A stretch of DNA of 64,000 nucleotides, from contig NZ_SZNM01000008.1 in NCBI RefSeq assembly GCF_005870085.1, positions 1 through 64,000 on the forward strand. The letters are read 5' to 3'. Below, one piece after another: positions 1 through 10,458 of the stretch. Position 1 is the stretch's first letter. Each line of letters starts with the position of its first letter. The notes beneath the pieces are model-generated. The model did no database searches. It saw only the letters and a list, made by a program, of their open reading frames with translations, and was not told the DNA's origin. Source of the DNA: Aquibacillus sediminis. GTDB taxonomy: Bacteria > Bacillota > Bacilli > Bacillales > Amphibacillaceae. The position numbers and the translations under genes are program-made.

Positions 1-351
1 CAAGCGGGCTGGGCTTGACGCTTCCACGGCATCATCTATGATCTTAAAAAGTTAAGAAAAGTCTCTGCACGACCAATATTAAACAACTTTTCGTTATTTT
101 GGTGTCCACTTTCTTGACAGAGGTCCAAAATGTCCGCTCCATCCTAAAACAGGCAGTATTTTAATAAAATAGCGGAAAGGATGTCCGTAACGAACGTTCA
201 TATGGACATTGATCATGCGATTCAGCTATCTAGCTAAAGTGCACAAATGGAAAGTACAAGAGTATCCCTATGCGACAAGCTTTTGCTTTGACGCGTGTCT
301 ACCATTTGGGTAGGCTTAAACATAGATACGGAGGAAAGAAGGGTTATCAGA
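1..351. other. Upstream intergenic region, no gene identified
   Basis: No convincing gene is seen. One frame ending in TAA near position 54 is open from the window edge and could be the tail of an upstream gene, but its residues are not recognisable. Around 118-210 there are short inverted GCGGA/TCCGC-type motifs (tgtccgctcc, tagcggaaaggatgtccg) like those near 12.2, 22.1 and 43.5 kb. A GAGG motif lies near 331, some 17 bases before the chosen yojF start. Confidence 0.5.
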
Positions 352-705
352 ATGGAAACAATTGATATCGAAAAAGTACAGACACAATTAGATCGTTTTA
401 CGAATAAACCGGTATATGTGCACCTCGAGACAACAAACGGTGCGTATGCAAGTCATTTTAATGAAAAGGCCTATAATGTTGGTGCATTTATTCGCAACGC
501 ACAATTAACTTATACTCATGCCAAAATTGTCGGTGCAGGAAATGTCTATCGTGTTGGGTTAAAGACGGAAATCGGTTGGGTTTATGCGGAAGGACTTTCC
601 GATTGGGAAGTAGATGAGCATGATGGATTACTAATGGCAGGCCATGATCGAGAAGGTCGTCTAATGGTGGCATTAGAAATTAGTGAAACACCGTTTAATT
701 ATTAG
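352..705 (+). CDS. yojF: YojF family protein (DUF1806), partner of BshB2
   Basis: A 117-aa soluble protein of the YojF/DUF1806 family. The conserved core VYVHLETTNGAY is near residues 20-31. In B. subtilis yojF lies next to yojG (bshB2), and the same pairing is seen here with an 11-base gap, so a bacillithiol-related role is inferred from context only; no catalytic motif is visible. The frame stays open upstream to 295, but ATG 352 gives the family length and is preceded by a purine-rich stretch. Confidence 0.8.
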   Translation: METIDIEKVQTQLDRFTNKPVYVHLETTNGAYASHFNEKAYNVGAFIRNAQLTYTHAKIVGAGNVYRVGLKTEIGWVYAEGLSDWEVDEHDGLLMAGHDREGRLMVALEISETPFNY

Positions 706-725
706 AGATAGGAGAAGTGAGAGTT

Positions 726-1385
726 GTGGAAAAACATGTCGTAGTTATTTTACCCCATCCTGATGATGAGGCGTTTGGAGCTTCAGGTACCATTACGAAA
801 TTTCGTGAGCAAGGTGTTCCGGTCACTTATCTTTGTGGCACACTTGGAGAAATGGGCCGCAATATGGGGAACCCTACTTTTGCCAATCGGGAAACATTGC
901 CTGAAATTAGAAAAAAAGAATTAATCGATGCATGTAATGTATTGGATATTGACTTACATATGTTAGGGTATCGGGATAAAACATTAGAATTTGAATCACG
1001 AGAACAAGTTGCCAACCACCTAAAAACATTTTTAGATGACATTCAACCAAGTCTTGTAATTACACATTATCCAGATTATGCTGTCCACCCTGATCACAAT
1101 GCGATGGGGGCAGCTGCAGTGGAGGCCGTTCGCCAAATCGAACCAAGCAAGCGTCCGACTGTATGGGCACAAGCGATTAGCAATAATTATGAAGCTGAGT
1201 TGGGGCAACCAAGTATCGTCAATGATATCACCCCATTCTTCAAGAAAAAAATGGAGACAATTAAGGCACATCGATCGCAAGCACAAGGTGTGTTAGGGAA
1301 TATGAATGACGAATTAGATGACATCGAAGAAATTGCAAAAGAGCGGTTAGGGGTTGAACAGTTCTATATTTGGCAGTTTGATTAA
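726..1385 (+). CDS. bshB2: Bacillithiol biosynthesis deacetylase BshB2 (LmbE/PIG-L family)
   Basis: Zn-dependent N-acetylglucosaminyl deacetylase of the LmbE/PIG-L superfamily. It is expected to deacetylate GlcNAc-malate in bacillithiol synthesis; the family also includes bacillithiol-conjugate amidases. The metal-binding motif PHPDDE lies near the N-terminus, followed by LGEMGRNMGNP and NRETLPEIRKKEL, with the late HPDH motif (YAVHPDHNAMG) near residue 120. GTG 726 is preferred because AGGAGA (710-715) is 10 bases upstream; an in-frame GTG at 717 is too close to it. About 219 aa, normal for the family. Likely co-transcribed with yojF. Confidence 0.9.
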   Translation: MEKHVVVILPHPDDEAFGASGTITKFREQGVPVTYLCGTLGEMGRNMGNPTFANRETLPEIRKKELIDACNVLDIDLHMLGYRDKTLEFESREQVANHLKTFLDDIQPSLVITHYPDYAVHPDHNAMGAAAVEAVRQIEPSKRPTVWAQAISNNYEAELGQPSIVNDITPFFKKKMETIKAHRSQAQGVLGNMNDELDDIEEIAKERLGVEQFYIWQFD

Positions 1386-1412
1386 GACCGCTGTTGGAAG
1401 GGAGCATCGAGG

Positions 1413-2513
1413 ATGAATCAAGAACAAAAAAAGATTTTGAAAATGGTGGAAGATGGTGTGATCAGTTCTGAAGAAGCATCAGAGTTGTTCGATTCACTAG
1501 AAAAAGCAGAGCAGGCGAAACAAGCGCAGGACTCTGATCATACGATTTCCACTCGTGTCAATTGGGAACAAGGGGAGCATTATCACTCCAAGCAACGTAA
1601 GCATAAATCTTCTATGAAATCGAATTTTTTCAATTTGTTAGAAGAAGCAGTCACCAAAATTAAAAATGTAGATTTAGATTTTAATTTTGGCCCTTATGAA
1701 ACAGTCTCCCATATTTTTCAAACTCAAGATGCGGACCTGTCGAAAATAGATATGGATATTTCCAATGGGAGTATAAAAGTTGAACCATGGGAAGAGTCAG
1801 ATGTTCGTGTCGAGTGTGAAGCGAAAGTCTATCAAGTCAACCATCAAGACCAAGCACGTCAGCGCTTTTTAGATGAAGCGGAATATGATATTACCGATGA
1901 GGTACTGCATTTGCTCATTCCTTCCAAACAAATAAAAACAGATGTTCAACTATATGTACCTAGCCAACTTTATCAAAAGATAGCATTGCGATTGTTTAAC
2001 GGGTCAATTTATGCGAAAACAGTATCAAGTAAACAAATAAAAGCCAAAACAACGAATGGCTCGATTGAAATAGGGAAAATTACTGGGAAACTAGCTGATC
2101 TTGAGACGGCCAACGGAACGGTTAAAGTAGAAGAAGCCGAACTAGAAGAGATGGAAGCAGAAACAATTAATGGTTCGATTCGGATTAATGGAGCATTTGA
2201 AAAAGTCGATGCACAAGCGGTGAATGGAAGTATTCACTGTGATTGGGTTGAGCAAAATGGAAAGGTAGGCTTTTTTAAAACAACGACAGGCAGTGTGCGG
2301 CTATCACTACCTAGTGACAAACGGATTGACGGTAGTTTAGTAACCAATATGGGAAATATCCATTGTGATTTACCAGGCTACCGAGTCATTGAGGAGACAA
2401 AGGAATTGATCAAAAAAGCCCTACACTTTGAAGCGAACCAAGCAAAAGAACAGTTGCTCCACCTTGAAGCAGAAACGAAAACAGGTTCGATTTGGGTATT
2501 ACCTGGAGATTGA
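1413..2513 (+). CDS. yvlB: YvlB-like DUF4097 protein with N-terminal SHOCT-like helix pair
   Basis: A 366-aa protein with no signal peptide. The first ~35 residues (KILKMVEDGVISSEEASELFDSLE) are the SHOCT-like N-terminal region common in YvlB and LiaX-type proteins. The rest is a repetitive beta-rich DUF4097 region with repeated NGS/NGT turns (SNGSIKVE, TNGSIEIG, INGSIRIN, VNGSIHCD, TGSVRLSL), as expected of a beta-solenoid. It heads yvlB-yvlC-yvlD, whose B. subtilis counterparts belong to the cell-envelope stress response; that role is inferred. SD GGAAGGGAG/GAGG precedes ATG 1413. Confidence 0.85.
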   Translation: MNQEQKKILKMVEDGVISSEEASELFDSLEKAEQAKQAQDSDHTISTRVNWEQGEHYHSKQRKHKSSMKSNFFNLLEEAVTKIKNVDLDFNFGPYETVSHIFQTQDADLSKIDMDISNGSIKVEPWEESDVRVECEAKVYQVNHQDQARQRFLDEAEYDITDEVLHLLIPSKQIKTDVQLYVPSQLYQKIALRLFNGSIYAKTVSSKQIKAKTTNGSIEIGKITGKLADLETANGTVKVEEAELEEMEAETINGSIRINGAFEKVDAQAVNGSIHCDWVEQNGKVGFFKTTTGSVRLSLPSDKRIDGSLVTNMGNIHCDLPGYRVIEETKELIKKALHFEANQAKEQLLHLEAETKTGSIWVLPGD

Positions 2514-2526
2514 GGAGTGTGTGGAA

Positions 2527-2724
2527 TTGAAGAAGTTAACGCGTTCTAGTATGGATCGAATGTTCTATGGTGTGATTGGCGGAGTAGCGAACTATTTTAA
2601 CATTGATTCCACTCTTCTACGTTTGATTTTTGTGATCGCCTTACTATTCACATCCATTTTTCCGTTACTCATTGTCTATATTGTAGCCATTTTCATAATG
2701 CCTGAGGATCGGGAGTTGAAATAA
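2527..2724 (+). CDS. yvlC: PspC-domain membrane protein YvlC
   Basis: A 65-aa PspC-domain protein. The N-terminal cytoplasmic part (LTRSSMDRMFYGVIGGVANYF) is the family signature, followed by one long hydrophobic segment (LLRLIFVIALLFTSIFPLLIVYIVAIFIMP) long enough for one or two membrane passes. The frame is open well upstream, inside yvlB, but GAGGAG at 2512-2517 points to TTG 2527 (or GTG 2521). The stop codon TAA shares its last A with the ATG of yvlD, indicating translational coupling. Probable partner of YvlB and YvlD in envelope-stress sensing (inferred). Confidence 0.85.
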   Translation: MKKLTRSSMDRMFYGVIGGVANYFNIDSTLLRLIFVIALLFTSIFPLLIVYIVAIFIMPEDRELK

Positions 2725-3071
2725 TGAGGAAATGGATTTTATCATTAATTTTACATGCCCTTGCATTGTTACTCATCGCTCAAGTATTTGATCGCTTTTA
2801 TTTAGAAGGGTTTACGACAGCATTGTTAGCAAGTTTTGTCCTATCGATTCTTAATGTCATCGTAAAGCCAATTTTAGTTGTGCTTACTTTACCAATCACG
2901 ATTCTAACTCTAGGGTTGTTTTTACTTATTATTAATGCGATTACGTTATATTTCACACAAGCGATTATTGGCCCATCTTTTGTCATTGATGGCTTTCCAG
3001 TAGCGATCGTTGCGGCCATTTTATTAGCAGCCATGCAAGTCATTATTAATCGACTTATTAAAGATAAATAA
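2724..3071 (+). CDS. yvlD: Phage holin family-4 type membrane protein YvlD
   Basis: A 115-aa integral membrane protein with four predicted hydrophobic segments (about residues 5-22, 27-48, 54-78, 87-108) and a basic C-terminus (NRLIKDK). It matches the YvlD/phage holin 4 superfamily, small membrane proteins of uncertain function not necessarily involved in lysis. It is the last gene of yvlBCD, overlaps yvlC by one base, and is followed at once by an intrinsic terminator. Confidence 0.85.
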   Translation: MRKWILSLILHALALLLIAQVFDRFYLEGFTTALLASFVLSILNVIVKPILVVLTLPITILTLGLFLLIINAITLYFTQAIIGPSFVIDGFPVAIVAAILLAAMQVIINRLIKDK

Positions 3072-3082
3072 CTGTGAATGCT

Positions 3083-3124
3083 AAGAGAGTGTATGGTGTG
3101 AAACCATGCGCTCTTTGTTTTTGT
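3083..3124 (+). terminator. Intrinsic terminator of yvlBCD
   Basis: A hairpin with arms running from aagagag/gtatggt to accatgcgctctt (one bulge) and a GTGA-type loop, followed by a T-rich tract (tttgttttt), 11 bases after the yvlD stop. Confidence 0.8.
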
Positions 3125-3655
3125 AAGGCTGTTATCTATAAGATTGTTGTTTTGTCATAATAACTATAAACTACGACGTAACTTTTTCATGATTCCTTCC
3201 ATTCTTAATAAAATGAGTGGTGTTATTGCCGCTGCTGAAATACACTACGCTTTGGTGTGTGTATCGTAATTTTATAGCTTTTTGCTTGATTTTATGACAC
3301 AGAATCAATTTTTTCGTGAGTAACAAATCAGAACACCACTACAGCGTAGGTAGAATACGGAGATCCTCGAAAATAAAGCCCAATTTTCTTCGTGCGATGT
3401 AACGCTGCCGAAGCCTTCCTTGTCCTATGGGAACAGCGCGAGCCGAAGATCCACTTGGTAAAATGGGGTTCTTTACCAAGTTAGCTGAGGCCGTGCCCAT
3501 GGAAAGCGGAGTATTCTACTGAAGCGATCGTTTAGCACTCAATTAAAATCAGGAAAAGTAATTTCACAAAAATTAGTTACGTCGGAGTTTCTATCAACTA
3601 CGACATTAAAATGCAACAAACCTTCAAAAAGAGCTTTTTGTAATGAGTGATTTTG
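3125..3655. repeat. Family A modular palindromic element, copy 1
   Basis: A non-coding element of ~530 bp bounded by inverted repeats of ~50 bp. The left arm contains gattgttgttttgtc and ctacgacgtaact; the right arm contains gttacgtcggagttt, actacgacat and gcaacaaacc. Inside lies a remnant of a second module (gaaatacactacgc, near 3236) and module M1 (gtagaatacggaga ... gccgtgcccatggaaagcgg, ~3350-3525), itself palindromic. Copies of the same arms and modules occur at 8.2, 15.9, 21.3 and 31.3 kb, always between genes. No transposase is present. Confidence 0.75.
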
Positions 3656-4024
3656 CTTTATGGGGCCCATGTCACGGTAGATTCAGCGGAAAAAAGAGAT
3701 CGAATCAACCGAGAGAGAGCTTGTGACTAAATAAGAAATGAAATCCACTTCAGGCCTGACAAACTTCGCCTTAAATAAATAACAATGCCTTTTCTTTATG
3801 AAAGAGGTTATATTTAAGGAAACATAAAGTGTCGTACGTGAAAAAAAATGCTACAATAGGTTAATGAATAAACTAGCGAATGTTCAAAGAGTGAATACAA
3901 GTAATGAAGCAAGATAGGTCCGATTCTTTCGACTAACCAACAGTGTGACGTAGATTCCGTTTGTTGGAAGTTTTACTGTATTTTCTTTTTTGAATACATA
4001 GATGGTATTTTTGGAGGGATTATA
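3656..4024 (+). other. Intergenic region upstream of hprK
   Basis: A gene-free stretch leading to hprK. TACAAT at 3852-3857 could be a -10 box but no good -35 is seen. An inverted repeat ccaaca...tgttgg spans about 3938-3968. GGAGGG near 4014 is the Shine-Dalgarno site of hprK. Nothing else is recognisable. Confidence 0.4.
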
Positions 4025-4978
4025 TTGGCTAAAGTTCGCACACAAGATTTACTAGAACAATTTAAATTAGAACTTGTAGCGGGGAAAGATGGTATCCACC
4101 GAGAAATTTTTGTTAGTGATATTTCGCGTCCTGGAATAGAACTGACGGGATACTTTCGTTATTACCCGAAAGATCGACTGCAATTATTAGGGAAAACAGA
4201 GCTCTCTTATTTTAAGAACCTCACGATTGAAGAGCAAAAAGACCGAGCGACAAGGTTATGTACAGATATCACGCCAGGAATTGTGATTTCAAGAGGGATG
4301 ACGATTCCTGATGCACTTGTTGATGCTTGTAACCAATCAGGTGTACCACTGTTACGATCACCATATAAGACGACACGAGTTACAAGTCGTTTAACCAATT
4401 ACTTGGAGGCAAAATTTGCACCATTTACAGCCATGCATGGGGTACTTGTTGATATTTATGGGATAGGTGTATTAATTACCGGTCAAAGTGGCGTTGGTAA
4501 AAGTGAAACAGCATTAGAACTAGTCAAACGCGGTCACCGTCTAGTTGCCGATGATAGTGTTGAAATAAGACAAGAAGACTATGATCGTTTAATTGGTACG
4601 TCACCACCATTGATTGAACATTTACTAGAGATTCGTGGGCTAGGGATCATTAATGTGATGACCTTATTTGGTGCGGGGTCTGTGAGAAATTATAAAAAAA
4701 TCTCATTTATTATTAATTTAGAAACATGGGATCAAAGCAAAGAATATGACAGATTGGGATTAGAAGAAGATACCATGAAAATTATTGATGTAGAAGTGCC
4801 AAAGGCAAATATTCCTGTACGACCAGGTCGGAACTTGGCTGTCATTATTGAAGTCGCAGCTATGAATTTCCGTCTGAAACGGATGGGCGTCAATGCAGCG
4901 GAAGAATTCTCAGAACGACTTACTACCATGATCGAACATGAGAAAACAGGGTTAGATCTAGATGATGATATCGAATAA
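4025..4978 (+). CDS. hprK: HPr kinase/phosphorylase
   Basis: Bifunctional HPr(Ser) kinase/phosphorylase, the sensor enzyme of carbon catabolite repression. It phosphorylates Ser46-type residues of HPr (34.9 kb) and Crh (20.2 kb), both encoded in this window. The 317-aa length is typical. The N-terminal domain is followed by the Walker A loop GQSGVGKS at ~residues 153-160 and the family signature [20 protein letters not shown]. The TTG start is set by GGAGGG 6 bases upstream. It heads hprK-lgt-yvoD-ppaX-yvoF as in B. subtilis. Confidence 0.97.
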   Translation: MAKVRTQDLLEQFKLELVAGKDGIHREIFVSDISRPGIELTGYFRYYPKDRLQLLGKTELSYFKNLTIEEQKDRATRLCTDITPGIVISRGMTIPDALVDACNQSGVPLLRSPYKTTRVTSRLTNYLEAKFAPFTAMHGVLVDIYGIGVLITGQSGVGKSETALELVKRGHRLVADDSVEIRQEDYDRLIGTSPPLIEHLLEIRGLGIINVMTLFGAGSVRNYKKISFIINLETWDQSKEYDRLGLEEDTMKIIDVEVPKANIPVRPGRNLAVIIEVAAMNFRLKRMGVNAAEEFSERLTTMIEHEKTGLDLDDDIE

Positions 4979-4996
4979 CTAGCTTAGGGGGAGTTC

Positions 4997-5842
4997 ATGT
5001 TGACTAGAACGGCACCACCATTAGACAGGGTGTTTTTAGATTTAGGTCCCTTTACCATTTATTGGTACGGGGTGATTATAGCTACTGGAGCATTTTTGGG
5101 TTTATGGTTAGCTACTAGGGAATCAGACCGCTTAGGGTTAAAAAAAGATTTATTCGTTGATTTATTAGTATTTGCGATTCCTATCGCAATTATTTCCGCA
5201 CGGATTTATTACGTTGCTTTTGAATGGGAGCGATATGCTGGAGGCCCGTGGTGGGAAATTTTTGCCATATGGGAAGGCGGTATTGCCATTCACGGCGCAT
5301 TAATCGGGGCTGTCATCACTGCTGTTATTTTTGCACGAGTAAAAAAAGTCTCGTTTTGGCAACTAGCAGATATTGCTGCTCCTAGTATTTTGTTAGGGCA
5401 GGCAATCGGACGTTGGGGTAACTTTATGAACCAAGAAGCCCACGGCGGCCCTGTTAGCGAAGAAGCATATAACAACTTTTTACAATACTTACCTGATTTT
5501 ATTAATAATCAAATGATTATTGATGGAGTTATGTACCATCCAACTTTTTTATATGAATCTGTTTGGAACATTATTGGTGTCATTCTATTGCTTATTTTAC
5601 GCCGTCGTTTTAATCCAAGACGCGGAGAAGTATTCTTAAGTTATGTGATTTATTATTCCATTGGCCGCTTCTTTATCGAAGGAATGCGTACAGATAGTCT
5701 ATACATTGTTGGTTCACTCAGAACTGCACAGTTTATTTCAATCGTTTTAATTATTGTGGCAATTGTTTTAATTATCTATCGCCGCAAAACAAATCAAGCG
5801 AATCGCTTTTATAATGGGAAAAAGATAGGGAAGAAGAAATAA
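4997..5842 (+). CDS. lgt: Prolipoprotein diacylglyceryl transferase
   Basis: Transfers a diacylglyceryl group from phosphatidylglycerol to the lipobox Cys of prolipoproteins in the membrane. A 281-aa polytopic protein with about seven hydrophobic segments. The family signature [15 protein letters not shown] is near residues 137-151, preceded by [11 protein letters not shown]; the C-terminus is basic (KKIGKKK). It starts 18 bases after hprK with SD GGGGGAG. The candidate lipoproteins at 49.3-50.3 kb and 60.4-61.4 kb would be substrates. Confidence 0.96.
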   Translation: MLTRTAPPLDRVFLDLGPFTIYWYGVIIATGAFLGLWLATRESDRLGLKKDLFVDLLVFAIPIAIISARIYYVAFEWERYAGGPWWEIFAIWEGGIAIHGALIGAVITAVIFARVKKVSFWQLADIAAPSILLGQAIGRWGNFMNQEAHGGPVSEEAYNNFLQYLPDFINNQMIIDGVMYHPTFLYESVWNIIGVILLLILRRRFNPRRGEVFLSYVIYYSIGRFFIEGMRTDSLYIVGSLRTAQFISIVLIIVAIVLIIYRRKTNQANRFYNGKKIGKKK

Positions 5843-6022
5843 AGTGAAACTTCATAACGTAAAATAAGTTGCAAAATATACGTTAACTCAAGTCAAGAGC
5901 ACCAGATAACGTAAGAAAAGCTGCAAATGCATACGCGAAAACTAGAAATAATAACGTTACACAACTAGAGATCATACGCGGTCTTAGAAAAGGCCGCATG
6001 CAATCAATGGGGGGAGAATTTT

Positions 6023-6979
6023 GTGATCGGTACTTTACAGCGTGGATTTAAACAAGGGTTAAATTTAACTTGGACATTAGGAAAAGTAATTTTTCCTGTA
6101 ACATTGCTTGTCACCATTCTTCGCTATACACCAATATTACCGTGGTTAATTGATTTGATAACCCCATTTATGAAGTGGCTTGGTTTATCAGGGGAAGCAG
6201 CAGTTCCACTTGTGATTGGTAATTTGTTAAATTTATATGCGGGAATTGGTGCGATTGTTTCGTTTGATTTTACTGTTAAAGAAGTATTTATTATGGCGAT
6301 CATGTTGTCGTTTTCTCATAATCTGATTATTGAGTCAACGATTGCGACCAAAGTAGGGGTTAAATGGTGGATCGTTGTCGGTGTGAGGGTCGCGTTGGCA
6401 CTATTCTCTGCCTTTATTATTAATCTTTTTTGGAAAGGTGGGAATGAACTAGCCAATTATGGACTTATCAGCAAAGGAGAACAAGTACCGGCAAACTGGA
6501 TGGAAATTGCGCTAGAAGGGGTACAAACGGCATTGATGGGTGTGCTACAACTAGCGTTAATTGTCATTCCATTGATGATTGTGATGCAATTTTTCCGTGA
6601 ACTTGGTTGGATGGAAAAAACGTCCAATTGGTTAGCTCCATTTACCAAAATGCTTGGGATGGAAAAAAATGCTTCGATGACATTAGCGGCTGGCTTAACG
6701 ATCGGGCTTGCTTATGGTGCAGGGTTAATGATTCAAGCAGTCAAAGAAGATGGAGTATCGAAAAAGGACATGACACTTGCATTAATTTTTCTCGTATCGT
6801 GTCACGCCGTCGTAGAAGATACACTCGTGTTTATTCCTTTAGGAATACCGGTGTGGCCGCTACTCGTTATTCGAGTAATAACAGCCATTGTGTTAACAGC
6901 AGCTATTGCTTATGTATGGAATAGAAGTGATGCAAAGAGAAGGGAGACTATCCATGAACATTCGTACGATACTATTTGA
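6023..6979 (+). CDS. yvoD: YvoD-like membrane protein with nucleoside-recognition (Gate) domains
   Basis: A 318-aa polytopic membrane protein with two related halves (residues ~10-140 and ~160-300), each with a Gate-type segment (VIGNLLNLYAGIGAIVSF; TIGLAYGAGLMIQAVKEDG), as in the nucleoside recognition/spore maturation family. Substrate unknown. Its place between lgt and ppaX matches B. subtilis yvoD. GTG 6023 follows GGGGGGAG. Its end overlaps the ppaX start by 26 bases, so the two are probably co-translated. Confidence 0.85.
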   Translation: MIGTLQRGFKQGLNLTWTLGKVIFPVTLLVTILRYTPILPWLIDLITPFMKWLGLSGEAAVPLVIGNLLNLYAGIGAIVSFDFTVKEVFIMAIMLSFSHNLIIESTIATKVGVKWWIVVGVRVALALFSAFIINLFWKGGNELANYGLISKGEQVPANWMEIALEGVQTALMGVLQLALIVIPLMIVMQFFRELGWMEKTSNWLAPFTKMLGMEKNASMTLAAGLTIGLAYGAGLMIQAVKEDGVSKKDMTLALIFLVSCHAVVEDTLVFIPLGIPVWPLLVIRVITAIVLTAAIAYVWNRSDAKRRETIHEHSYDTI

Positions 6980-7592
6980 TTTAGATGGAACATTGATTGA
7001 TACAAATGAATTAATTATTGCCTCATTCACCCATACATTACAACAGTATGGAAAAACAGATTATACAAGAGAGCATATTTTAGATTTTATTGGTCCACCG
7101 TTATGGGCAAGCTTCGAGCAGGTGAATCCTGATCGAGTAGATGACATGGTTGCCACTTATCGGGAACATAACTTAACAAATCATGATGATTACGTGGTTG
7201 CCTATCCAACCGTGGTGGAGACGATGAACAAGCTGAAGGAAGCTGGTTACCAACTGGGGATTGTGACAACAAAAATGAATGATACAGCTGAAAAAGGATT
7301 ACGAGTAACAGGTTTAGAAAACATCTTTGAAATTTTAATCGGCCTTGATGATGTCACCAATACGAAACCACACCCTGAACCAATTGAAAAAGCATTAACA
7401 AGATTAAATGCGGATGCTGCCACTACCTTAATGGTTGGGGATAATTATCACGACATCGATGCAGGCAAAAATGCGGGAACAAAAACCGCTGGTGTTGCTT
7501 GGACGATTAAAGGAAGAGAAGTGCTTGAAGAACGGAAACCAGATTATATGTTAGAAGAAATGAGTGACCTGTTAAAGATCTTAGGAGTGTGA
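6954..7592 (+). CDS. ppaX: Pyrophosphatase PpaX (HAD family)
   Basis: A HAD-superfamily hydrolase. In B. subtilis PpaX hydrolyses the pyrophosphate made when HprK/P dephosphorylates HPr(Ser-P), which explains linkage to hprK. Motif I is DLDGTLIDT at residues ~8-16 and the motif III/IV region contains MVGDNYHDIDAGKNAG. ATG 6954 gives 212 aa and has AGAAGGGAG upstream; an in-frame ATG at 6906 lies deep inside yvoD and is less likely. Confidence 0.92.
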   Translation: MNIRTILFDLDGTLIDTNELIIASFTHTLQQYGKTDYTREHILDFIGPPLWASFEQVNPDRVDDMVATYREHNLTNHDDYVVAYPTVVETMNKLKEAGYQLGIVTTKMNDTAEKGLRVTGLENIFEILIGLDDVTNTKPHPEPIEKALTRLNADAATTLMVGDNYHDIDAGKNAGTKTAGVAWTIKGREVLEERKPDYMLEEMSDLLKILGV

Positions 7593-7595
7593 AGG

Positions 7596-8123
7596 ATGCG
7601 AAAGACGAAGCGGTATAAAGTCAATGAAGCAAATTCGCTGTGGCATATTTATAAGACGGTTCCATTTTGGAAAGTCATGAAGAACTTTATTGTGATTCAA
7701 ACAGCACGTTATACGCCATTTTTAGCGGTGAAAAATTGGCTGTACCGCACCTTTTTACGAATGGAAGTAGGGGACAAAACGGCTTTTGCCTTAATGGTCA
7801 TGCTAGATATCATGTTCCCTGAAAAAATTTCAGTTGGCAAAAATACAGTAATTGGCTACAATACTACGATTTTGGCACATGAATATTTAATCAAGGAATA
7901 TAGATTAGGTAACGTTGTGATTGGAGAAAACGTCATGATCGGCGCAAATAGTACGATTCTTCCAGGCGTCACGATTGGGGAAGGTGCAATTGTCTCAGCA
8001 GGAACGCTAGTACATAAAGATGTTCCAGCAGGTGCATTTGTAGGTGGCAATCCAATGGAAATCATCTATAGTAAAGAAGAAATGGAAAAACGGACGCAGC
8101 AGGATATGTTTTTACATCAATAG
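7596..8123 (+). CDS. yvoF: YvoF-like hexapeptide-repeat acyltransferase
   Basis: A 175-aa left-handed beta-helix O-acetyltransferase-type protein. Hexapeptide repeats lie at about residues 85-150 (ISVGKNTVIGYNT, VVIGENVMIGANSTILPGVTIGEGAIVSAG). It starts 3 bases after ppaX and closes the hprK cluster, as in B. subtilis. The acceptor substrate is unknown. Family A copy 2 begins right after its stop. Confidence 0.85.
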   Translation: MRKTKRYKVNEANSLWHIYKTVPFWKVMKNFIVIQTARYTPFLAVKNWLYRTFLRMEVGDKTAFALMVMLDIMFPEKISVGKNTVIGYNTTILAHEYLIKEYRLGNVVIGENVMIGANSTILPGVTIGEGAIVSAGTLVHKDVPAGAFVGGNPMEIIYSKEEMEKRTQQDMFLHQ

Positions 8124-8149
8124 ACTCATATGGCCAGTTGATAAATATA

Positions 8150-8625
8150 GAAAAGGCTGTTTTCTAAAAGATTGTTGTTTTGTCACAATAAATATAAACT
8201 CCGACGTAACTTTATTATGCTCCCTGATAAATCTTTATAAAAATGAGAGCTGAAATACCGCTGCAGAAATACACTACGCTGATTGTGTACATTGAATTAT
8301 GTAGAGTTAGATGTTTCATATAAATAATAATGGCTCTTTTTTATCTCTGAATGATTACACACGTATCATTATTCAGAAAACATTCATCAGCGTAGGCAGA
8401 ATACGGAGACTCCTGCGGGAACAGCACGAGTCCGAAGACCCCGCAGTGTGGTCTTCACGAGGAGGCTGAGGCCGTGCCCGCGGAAAGCGGAGTAATCTGC
8501 TGAAGCGATGGTATAACAGTCAATCAAAATTCAGTGACATCAAGCAATTTCATCAGAGTTACGTCAGATTTTCTCTCAACTATGACATAAAAAGCAACAA
8601 CCCATTCAAAAAGAGCCTAAAGCTA
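8150..8625. repeat. Family A modular palindromic element, copy 2
   Basis: Same architecture as copy 1. The left arm has aaaaggctgttttc, gattgttgttttgtc and ctccgacgtaac; the right arm has gttacgtcagattttc, actatgacat and gcaacaaccc, ending aaaaagagcc. The interior has a truncated gaaatacactacgct module (near 8265) and a GC-rich M1 module (8395-8510: cggagactcctgcggg ... gtgcccgcggaaagcgg). It fills almost all of the gap between yvoF and glpK. Confidence 0.75.
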
Positions 8626-8626
8626 A

Positions 8627-10141
<1,515 letters not shown>

Positions 10142-10375
10142 CTTTTTATGAGCAAAAAGCGATCAACCATATAAGAAAATTAGCTAAGTATACCAATCTC
10201 AGAAAAAAAGAGCTCAACCACGTAAGAATAACAGTTAAACTACTATGCGACCCTGTTAACTAGTAATCACTGCGGCAGAATGCCTATTGATCACGTAAAG
10301 ACGCAACTTTTAAAAATAAAAGCAACCTAAAAGATATACAACATAACAGCACATGCAAACACATCGAGACCACCA

Positions 10376-10412
10376 TATACAGTTGATTGAAATATGTATG
10401 GTCTCTTTTTTA
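10376..10412 (+). terminator. Leader terminator between glpK and glpD, candidate GlpP-controlled site
   Basis: GAGACCA...TGGTCTC hairpin followed by TTTTTT, 47 bases before the glpD start. It may simply end glpK, but in B. subtilis glpD is controlled by GlpP-dependent antitermination at such a leader terminator, so the same role is possible. The remaining 10142-10375 region shows no gene. Confidence 0.6.
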
Positions 10413-10458
10413 TATCGTACGTTCGAACAGAGGTTATGCAGGTTGAAGGAGTGAGACA

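Noticed and set aside
827-1296. ORFs on both strands inside bshB2
   Set aside because: Shadow frames of a clear LmbE-family gene with intact motifs.
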